DNA of 64,000 bases from Doris montereyensis (lineage: Eukaryota > Mollusca > Gastropoda > Nudibranchia > Dorididae): positions 453,501 through 517,500 of the forward strand of contig JAXRKP010000107.1 in NCBI GenBank assembly GCA_037039925.1, written 5' to 3'. Under the pieces are notes generated by a model that saw only the letters and a program-made list of their open reading frames with translations, was not told the origin of the DNA and ran no database searches. Position numbers and translations under genes: made by a program. Shown piece by piece: positions 56,043 to 64,000 of the stretch. Numbering within the stretch: the stretch's first letter is position 1; each line of letters begins with the position of its first letter.

Positions 56043-59000
56043 ATGGCAAGCAGTGAAACGAATGGAGGAGATTACTTTGCCAGCTACTCAGACCTTCATG
56101 TCCATGAGCTCATGTTGAAGGACAGACCTCGAACAGTGGCTTACAGACGTTTCTTTGAAGAGAATCGGGACTTTGTATGTGGCAAAGTAGTAATGGATGT
56201 TGGTGCTGGAACAGGAATTCTCTCCCTTTTTGCAGCAACAGGTGTGCTTTGTACTTTTTATTTCAGCACAGATACTCTCAAAATGTCTGTTGGTTGGGCA
56301 TGTGTTTAGAAAGATATGTATGATTTTTACGTTTAAACCTATATATATACAGCTTCTTACATTCTTGCACATTTTTTCATGGTAGACTTTACTCACCACA
56401 CAGTTATTATTTTAATTCATTTACTCACTACCACAGCCAACAAGTATATGGTCACGAGCTGTAGACGGCTTGCTGCTGAGGCCGACACAGGTGCAGGAGC
56501 ATTTTTATTTATTTATTTCCCTGATTGACTGACACAGTTTCAGTCCTGGCATCCTCTCACATTAAAGTTTTTTTAGTTACACGCTCACTAATCTTCTTGA
56601 TGGAGTAGTTTTCCTATATATATAAAATGCTCTACTCTATTGTATATATATGAAAAAAGTGGGCTTGGTCGTTTTCTCGTAATGTGCTGTTTTCCATCTT
56701 TTAAAGATACAGATCCAACCTCTACCAACACATACCGGCAGGCGATGGCTCACTTTGAGTAGCACTGATGTAGAGTGCAGAACACTTTTTTTCTTTTCTT
56801 GTAAAATTGAGCTTATATCTTACAACTAACATAACACCTATACCTCATGAGATATTACAAAAATTTGTTTTGCATCGTTTTCTCCAACTTTTATTGAGCA
56901 CAATAGTGCCTTTTTGAAACTCTAGTTAGAAAAGCTAATGTGAAGTGACCTTTAGATAAACATGCCCAAACCTTCGGCAGCTTTCAATTGGTCAGGTCTA
57001 AAGGTCTGGTAGCAAGTGAGTTAAAGGAAGCAGCATGAGAATGTTTCATAAATATCACTCTCATCATCTTTTCCCCATTTTATGTCCACTCAAGATTTTA
57101 TGCAGATCACAATTTTATTGGAGTGAGTCATAATGATAATTTGATGACGCACAACAAGCATTATTTTGTCAGCTTTTGATGATTTAAATTCAAATTTATA
57201 TGCCACGATTACAGGACATTTGAGAAGTTTGTTTTGCGTGCAAATTATGTGGAATGCTTTCTTTATGATTGATACAATTAATTTCAAGTCATATTAAAAA
57301 AAATGCCCTCTCTTTCAATTGAATACTCTGTACATATAATTAAGCAAAACCATGCAAATACAGTGAGCACCACTTATAACAGCACCAGTCATGTATCATT
57401 GCCAGTACCATCACCCTGTTTTTTCTCTCTGGCTCTATTAAAATAAACCATTTGTAAACGGAAGGGGGTGTGAAAACAGCTTATAACAGTGAGGATTCTG
57501 TCAACGTGCAAAGTACATTTTGAAGCATAAAAATGTTTATACATGTATTGTAGGTCTATACCTAATAATTCCTAATATTGTTTTCAATACTAATTTCATT
57601 GAGACCCAATGCAGATGTCTGAAATGCACAATGGGCCAGAAAGAGAGGGGCAGAGAGTGTATGCATCTAGTACACTACGATAGCTCAACTGGCTTACCAT
57701 TGGATAACATTGAATAATGACTGAGTCATCTGTTAGGTCTATCATGCACCGAGAGCAAACTTCTTATAACAGGAATCTGTAAAACTGGTTTCCACTGTAC
57801 TTCAGAGGGCACTTACTAATCTTTTTACACAGGATTTTGTCAAAATTTCATACAGGGTTTGACAAGTAAGATTTCAAATGTCAAAGACTCAAACTCAAAG
57901 CATGAAGTTGTTTGAAAACTTTGGGTTTTTTTTTGTGAAGAAGATGACTTTTTCTCTGAATGCACAAGAGAATCTTATTGGCTGCTATAATAATTGTAAT
58001 GTATTGACAGAATTCTTACTCCGTTCATTATGTGCGAATCTTGTTTTCTTTGTAATGTTTTGCCATCATAATTATAATGCACCTTTATATTTCAGCTGGT
58101 GCCAAAAAGGTCTATGCAGTGGAAGCCAGCACTGACAGCTTTGTTATGCAAGGAGGTGGTAGAGGAAAATAATCTTGATGCAGTCATAGAGGTAATTCAT
58201 GACCAAGTTGAAAATGTCAAGCTTCCCGAAGGCACTCAAGTAGATATAATCATGTCAGAATGGATGGGCTTTTACCTTCTGCATGAAAGCATGTTGGATT
58301 CTGTGATATACGCTCGAGACAAATTTCTAGCACCATCAGGGATCTTGATGCCCTCAAGGGCATGTCTTTATGTGGCCCCTGTTGATATGTCACATCACTT
58401 TGTGAAAGAGCTGCGTACTGGAGTAACATTTCGGCTTTGACTTTTCACCTATTGCATCGACAATTAATATGACAGAAGTGTCCGAGCCTTTGATAAAATG
58501 TTTAGACAGGAGTTCTGTTAAGTCTTGACAAAGAAACTACTTGATTTCAGTCTGAAGACAGTTAAGAAAGAGGACGTTGAATCATTCTGTAAAACAATGG
58601 AGTTCACCATGAATGAAGAAAGTCGCGTTCATGGATTTGGTTTTTGGTTTGGCGTCCATTTTGAGAAGGAGGAGTATTCAAATTCAAGGAAGATGACTCT
58701 GCTTCATTTCGTGTTATGAATTCAATTGATCACAGTGGGGATGCTAAATGCATTAAACAGGTCAATGGGGGGCAAAGTTGTGCAACAAACAGTTCTTCAG
58801 TATGTTCAGCACAGTATCCTGATTCCTCAGTCTGCTTACCCACAGGGCCGTCCGATCCACCAACACATTGGAAACAGACAATTATTTTTTACCTCAGACA
58901 ATCATGGTAACGGAAGGTATATCACTTTTGTGTACGGTTAAAATGGCTCAGGATTCCTCAAATAACAGACATTACAACATCACTTTGGCACTAGGAGATG

Positions 59001-59834
59001 AGAGCATGTCTAATAAAGAGCAAGATGCCATGGCAGACAGCGAGGATTGTACCGTTGATGATTCAGACTCTGATGATTCCACTGGACATCCAACTCCTTG
59101 CTCTTGTGGATCAAATCGTTGTCGTCTTATTGCAGCCCTCATAGAGAAATATGATACAGAGCATAATGAGCTCGAAGATGAAGCAGAAATTATTGAAACA
59201 GAAGCAGAGGTATGTAGTAAAGGGATTTTTTTTTATCTGCACAATTTTATTTTATAAAACATTTATTAGTAGTCTTAGAAGGTTATATCTTTTTGATATT
59301 TGTATTTGATCTTTTATTCATGTTAAATATTTAATTATTATATACCTTGATTGAAGTGAAATCATATGTCCTGTCTCAATCACTGTACAGACTTTTGTAT
59401 TTAAGCAAGTTTTATAATCTGTTTCATTTCACATTTTGATGTGCAGTGCATTTTGTTTTAAAATGAAAAAAAGCATTCTAGAGTATGCACATTTCTTCTT
59501 ATTATTTGGATTAAAAGAAAAGGTAAACATCTGGTTTTACATTGATTTTCTCTAAATTCCAGTGAATTATGTTATTGCATGTTCGTCATTTCTTTTGAAG
59601 GCGTAACTTATTGTATACAGTACGTACCTCTTATCTTGTAGATATCCTTTTCTATTCCACCTCTTATGTTGACATCTGGCTTCTTCAACCTTTCATTCTT
59701 AAGTCCTAAAACATAACTGTAAGCCTATTACTGAGTAAAAACGTGTTGAATCAATTGTGACATATCCACATCATCAGCCAACAGGCAACAACACTCTGCA
59801 CTTGATCTCATTCTGTGCCTGACACACACACACA

Positions 59835-59878
<44 letters not shown>

Positions 59879-59960
59879 TCTCTCTCTCTCTCTCTCTCTG
59901 GCTTTGCTAGGATTCGAACTTGAGACCATGATACCCAGTCCTCTCAGCCTAACTGTTGGC

Positions 59961-60000
<40 letters not shown>

Positions 60001-60043
60001 TTTCTCAATCTTGACTCTCTCTCTCTCTCTCTCTCTCTCTTCT

Positions 60044-60079
<36 letters not shown>

Positions 60080-61224
60080 CTGTGTCTGTGTCGCTCTCTG
60101 TTTCTCTCTCTGTGTGACATCATTACATGCCAAATCATCACCCACTGTCATATTACAATATTCTTTTAATCTTCACTTTTATTTTTACTCAACAGATATG
60201 TCTGGTCCTGTTGGTGTTGAAATATCTTGTTCTATGTTGCATTTTACTGAGATTTTGTTTGTTTGTTTAAGAAGTCTCTGCCAAAATACCTAGTCCATGG
60301 GTGACAAAATTAACGTGCAAAGAAGGTGCCTGAGTCAAGAGCCACAACCCATTATTTACACTGTCATTCTTGTTTGGAATTAAACTCAGTTTTGTTCTTC
60401 GTCATTGTTTGGAATTATGTTTGTTCTTCATTAGTTTGAAGACAAGGCCCTATAACCTAACCTATTCTCATAGATCTGATACATTCTTCTCTCAATCAAA
60501 ACTACATCAATTTTGGGTGGGATGGTGGAGGCATACAACTATGAGATCTAGGAATTCATTATTGGCTAGAATGTGACCAGAGCCAAGACAGTTCAAGACC
60601 AAGTGAATAATTGCCGTGTACATGAGTCTATGGTTAACATAGATCAAGACACAGGAAACACACAAGCATGACAGATTTTGTCACAGGGATGAGGCAAGAA
60701 AAAGTCATCATTATCAAGTTTATTTTCTCAGGAAATTGACTCTCTAAATGCACCACAAAGAAGACGGACTTAAAAAAATCTGTTGCATTTTTGAGCGAAG
60801 TCAAGTAAAAGCCGTTGTTGTATTTTGTGGGGGTAATTAGCGTTGTGAAATTCGGTTACATGAAAAAAAACATGCATTATGATGAATTATGTATTTTGGC
60901 TGCGTGCAATTTGGCGGAGACTACTGTATTCAAATTTTCATACAGTCAGTAATTCTTAATACAGAAACATGTATAATTAGTCAATAATAATACAAGTAAT
61001 ATCAAGGAAAAAAAAAACATGCAATGAATTATGACGCTTACACCTATGTCAGGGTGAGGGGTTGGTAGGAGGAAGGGAGGGTTCTTCTAAGTGTACCTTT
61101 AGCTGTTTGTGGATCAGCTTGGTTTCTTTCATTTCAGGTTGAAGCTGCCAAGGAAATTGATGCCCAGATAGAACACGAAGGATGGCCCATGGATTCTAGC
61201 AATGTGGAAGGAGGAGATGATTGA
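56043..61224 (+). CDS. PRMT6: PRMT6-like protein arginine N-methyltransferase (3 exons)
   Basis: Exons: 56043-56241, 58096-59209 and 61138-61224, with GT/AG borders. Exon 1 starts MASSETNGGDYFASYSD and includes SAM-binding motif I (VVMDVGAGTGILSLFAA). Exon 2 has post-I (AGAKKVYAVEAS), the double-E loop (SEWMGFYLLHESML), YARDKFLAPSG, a barrel strand with VHGFGFWFGVHFE, and the THW loop (PPTHWKQTIIF). HESML and VYAVEAS point to PRMT6 rather than PRMT1. The family transfers methyl groups from SAM to arginine, giving asymmetric dimethylarginine on histones and other nuclear proteins. An unusual tail follows: an acidic Ser/Asp run, then PCSCGSNRCRLIAALIEKYD and an acidic helix, ending EGGDD and TGA. 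At least six single-base frameshifts lie in exon 2 (about 58130, 58405, 58433, 58520, 58683 and the T run near 58888). Length is about 465 residues, against about 375 for human PRMT6. Confidence 0.82.
59829..60110 (+). repeat. Compound (CA)n(CT)n microsatellite
   Basis: Short CA run, then CT blocks separated by a SINE 2 head fragment (59900-59962) and by CTTTTCTCAATCTTGA. It lies in the last intron of the PRMT gene. Confidence 0.93.
59900..59962 (-). mobile_element. SINE family 2 head fragment inside a (CT)n tract
   Basis: GCTTTGCTAGGATTCGAACT through CAGCCTAACTGTTGGCC is the reversed SINE 2 head. It is flanked on both sides by (CT)n, so the microsatellite either grew on both sides of the fragment or was its landing site. 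Confidence 0.5.
60285..60935 (+). repeat. Interspersed repeat R2, full copy
   Basis: The left part (CCATGGGTGACAAAATTAAC; ATTCTTGTT; GACAAGGCCCTATAACC) matches 13870-14035. The right part (TCATAGAT; AATTGACTCTCTAAATGCA; GTTGCATTTT; GGGGGTAATTAG) matches 16385-16895. It lies in the last intron of the PRMT gene. Confidence 0.55.
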
Positions 61225-62980
61225 TTTTTTTAATGCCGTAATATCTTCCTGACTACATAGTTTTTAGTCTTATGCAGAACATTATGAGTGAATCTGACAA
61301 TGTTTGAGGAAAGCATCTTTATGTATTTTCATTCATAAAATGCCAAGGAAATCTAGAACGCTTGTGACATTTTAAGCCAATCTCTATATATTCACTATGA
61401 ATTTTTCAGTATGCCAGTTTCAGAACAAATACAACAAGAAGCAGAAGAGGATATTCTCAGAAAAATATATGCTGTTTCTCTTCCTATCTATCCAACATTA
61501 CAGAATACTGTTTAGGTGCTAATTTGCAATTTTGAAATACAAGAGGAAGACATCAACCAAGATACATGTACTAGCTCATAATGGAGTGTATAATTCTAGG
61601 GAGAAAAAGAGTTATTTTTTGGTAATTTTGGTTGAAATTAAATTGAATTTGAATGAACTGAATATCGTTAACAATTTTGATGCTTTGTCAAGTAAAGATG
61701 ATCATTTTTAATGATGTGTTTTTTCTCTTAGTGGAAAGGTATTTCTAATTACTGGTACTCTTCCCTGTCAACTTATCTGTTTTTGATACCATTTTTCTCA
61801 TTTGTTTAAGTCTGTCGTTGAAAAAAATATTGTTAAGATATAGATGCATTTACAGTTTGTATCCCTTTTCAAGTACAGGCTCAGGCTCACAGACTTCTCA
61901 ACATTTATCCCCCAGAAGACTGTTTCCACCGTGACCATAATGAATCAATATTCTAAACGTCATCCTGTATTCCGTTTTGATATTAAGAAACCTACTACAT
62001 CGTGGCTGTGATGCAATGCAATATACAATACATCATGCTCTAGATCTACATGGTTAACCAGCTCAAAGGATGTAACTTGTTTAACCAATTGCATGCTAGT
62101 ATCGAGGACGATGTAATTTTGTGATCCGTATAAAAGTAAGTGCCAGCCAGATCGTCTTCAGTTTCCACATTGTATAGATTCTAAATCTATTCAGTGTAAG
62201 GCCTGTCCACTTCTCTGCGAGAGGGGGTCTTTAGACTCGCCGCTTACTTCGAAGTATGAAAGAGCACATAAGCACTATACGTCACATTAAAGGGCCCGAA
62301 GATGTTTGTGTCTTCGGGTCCTAGGTAGTTAACATTAACAGGAAGCATGTCAAACCGGCATTTAACTGTTTGAACTACTATGGTGAACGACTCTTCAAAA
62401 CGTCCCCGGCATTGGAGTTTCTGTCGCCGTTTTCTTCCACCGATGTCATTTTATTATTTTTATGTTTATAAAGTGATGGAATGTCGGTGTGGCAGGGAAT
62501 GTGTGATAGAACCCCAGGGTCTGATAGGGCCATTGTCTTTCTTACTTTAGCGACCGTGCCATCACACAAGTCAGATGTGCTTAGCGGATAAGAAGGCAAT
62601 GTGTTCTTGAAGACCCACCCCCAAGGTAACTGGCTCAGGAGAATGCTTGACATCATGCTCCATTTTCTCTGGGTGGGTTGTTTTGGGGGAATTCAATCAT
62701 CTTTGGAGTGACGTCAGCCTGGACTGTACACAAGCAAAAGCTGGAGTTTTTTTACCATTGCAATTGCAGGTATCGATCTTATCCGTCGAAACAATATCAG
62801 AGTACAACTTAGTATGACGTGACATGAATAAACTCAGTGACCTTTTGACAACAGTTTAAATTCTTTTTTGGATCTGCCCCTAGTCTAAGTCTAGCCCATC
62901 CTCCATTTTCTCCCCGTACATGTGCTTACCTGTCCACTGCCCGGGCAATTATCATTCATAGAAAGTAAATCTTGGACAAT
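61225..62980. other. PRMT6-like 3' UTR and intergenic sequence
   Basis: No further coding exon was recognised. A near-perfect 11-bp-arm hairpin (GGGCCCGAAGA / TCTTCGGGTCC) lies at 62292-62321. The minus-strand frame 62378-62656 matches no family I know. Confidence 0.45.
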
Positions 62981-62983
62981 CTC

Positions 62984-63660
62984 TTAGTGTTCTCCTTTGG
63001 CAGCTAAGATCAGAGCACTGCATTCATTCTTATTTTTGAGATGAATAGCATTTTCACCGCAACATTCAACAACAATCTGACAAGACCTATACCTCTTCAT
63101 AAAATATATCATTAAATCAGTGTCTCGGTAGTCCAGGGACAAATGTCGGCCTCTCAAACAAGAGGTAGTGGATTCGAATTCGCGCCCGCCAACGTTTGAA
63201 AAATTTTCTCGTGTTTTTCGAGCAATATCTACCTCCCTGATACACGTAGGTGGATCTGAACCTAGTCTCATCGGAGACGGACGATCAAAAGGTCCGTGTA
63301 CATATCACAACACTCTATGCACGTTAAAGATCCTTGGCTGTTTACAGTGCAGTTCGGGCAAAATTAAAAATCCTACCGAAAACCTCGATATCACCTTAGT
63401 TGTGGATGTGAGTAAATTAAATCAAATCAAAGTGTCTCTACCTTTATTTACCTCATTGACTGAAGCACCATAAGACATTGACCGTGTCAAACATTCTTCA
63501 TAGCAAAGGGATGCAGCAATGGCTAGTGAACTATCATCTTTAGAATCTATCACTTCTACATCTACATCTGCTGTATTCTGTCTATAAACAACTAGGCAAG
63601 CTCTTTGTCCTTTGCTGCATGCTTTCATCACGGCTGTACAGCCTTCATCGTTTTAAATTT
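62984..63660 (-). pseudogene. Ankyrin-repeat reading frame interrupted by a SINE
   Basis: On the minus strand, 63650-63431 encodes NDEGCTAVMKACSKGQ, then SSLAIAASLCYEECLTRSMS and YGASVNEVNKGRDT. The frame resumes at 63118 with DLMIYFMKRYRSCQIVVECC and KNKNECSALILAAKGEH before TAA. Skipping the SINE (63127-63430) and one copy of the 8-bp duplication joins the two halves exactly in frame, giving consecutive ankyrin-like repeats (A.....G......LL..GA.VN..N..G.T.L). A stop codon lies just upstream of NDEG and no start or splice site is evident, so the frame is a fragment. It may be a decayed member of an ankyrin family or an internal exon carrying assembly errors. Confidence 0.6.
63127..63430 (+). 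mobile_element. SINE family 3 copy within the ankyrin frame
   Basis: The element starts GGTAGTCCAGGGACAAATGT with a B-box-like GGATTCGAATTC. It has a central block (GAGACGGACGATC, ATGCACGTTAAAGATCC) and a tail (GGGCAAAATTAAAAATCCTA ... TTGTGGATGTGAGTAAATT). The direct repeats AGTGTCTC at 63119-63126 and 63431-63438 are its target-site duplication. Related copies are at 48185-48415 and 25207-25285. Confidence 0.8.
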
Positions 63661-64000
63661 GATGGATAGACTTTGAAAAAGCAAGAGATTGAATTCATTC
63701 AAGTCTCCTAAGTCAACAACTTGTAGACTTGACAGTACGCAGGCTCAGTGAAGTCAATATAAGGTAATCAATATATGTGGAGAAAATATGGAAGTAAAAA
63801 GTAACGGTTGGTGATTAATTTGGTTATAATGCTCGCTTTACAATGATTAATATCATTAATAAAAGAATTACACCATAACTCCCCACCCCTCAAACCCTCC
63901 TCCCCCCTGCAAGCAAACAACAACCCCCCAAACAAACCACAATAACAAATAACAAAACAAAACAACTAAACACAACAACAATAAACCAACTAAACCATAC

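Noticed and set aside
62292..62321. GGGCCCGAAGA/TCTTCGGGTCC hairpin as a terminator or structured RNA
   Set aside because: A single hairpin without context; intrinsic terminators do not apply to eukaryotic Pol II genes, and it may belong to an unrecognised repeat.
62378..62656. 92-codon minus-strand frame ending MTSVEENGDRNSNAGDVLKS
   Set aside because: Not clearly coding; could be a first exon of a neighbour but no donor/acceptor partner was identified.

Overview
This is a eukaryotic nuclear window, about two-thirds A+T, with spliced genes, long introns, many (CT)n microsatellites and dense mobile elements. The repeat types (tRNA-derived SINEs, a LINE, piggyBac-like, pogo-like and P-element-like DNA transposons) and the gene set suggest an invertebrate, most likely a lophotrochozoan such as a gastropod mollusc. 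That assignment is inference, not proven by the sequence.

Three host genes can be read exon by exon. (1) An RNF217-like RBR E3 ubiquitin ligase lies on the minus strand (129-10306, four exons: RING1-IBR, RING2, membrane segment, long coiled-coil tail). (2) A prolyl oligopeptidase (PREP) lies on the plus strand in 19 exons from 10878 to 43333. Its first exon is only 23 codons and sits 9.4 kb upstream of exon 2. RNF217 and PREP are head to head, with 571 bp between their start codons, so that gap probably holds a shared bidirectional promoter. (3) A PRMT6-like type I arginine methyltransferase lies on the plus strand in three exons (56043-61224), with an unusual Cys/acidic C-terminal extension. 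A fourth, minus-strand ankyrin-repeat reading frame (about 62984-63650) is split by a SINE with an 8-bp target-site duplication.

All three host genes carry many one- or two-base frameshifts, often in or near homopolymers, while splice sites, catalytic residues and exon phases are intact. The likeliest explanation is residual assembly indels rather than three coincident pseudogenes.

The introns and intergenic DNA are a mosaic of nested transposons. The most interesting is a family of three elements (17477-19268, 27629-30861, 41466-43022) with 10-12-bp inverted ends of the form CAGNGATGGGG and 6-bp A+T-rich target duplications. One sits inside a LINE, another inside a MITE, so the pre-insertion sites can be checked. 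Others are: a piggyBac-type deletion derivative (38209-39261) holding an acidic reading frame; a 240-bp TTAA-flanked MITE (6912-7151); a long-armed foldback element with a 9-bp duplication (11494-12108); an adjacent inverted-repeat element with a minisatellite (12153-12744); two pogo-like MITEs (34964-35617, 36745-37516); a degenerate THAP/P-element transposase (48868-50900); three SINE families; and one LINE family in at least four copies. No bacterial-type system, CRISPR array or convincing free-standing RNA gene was seen.
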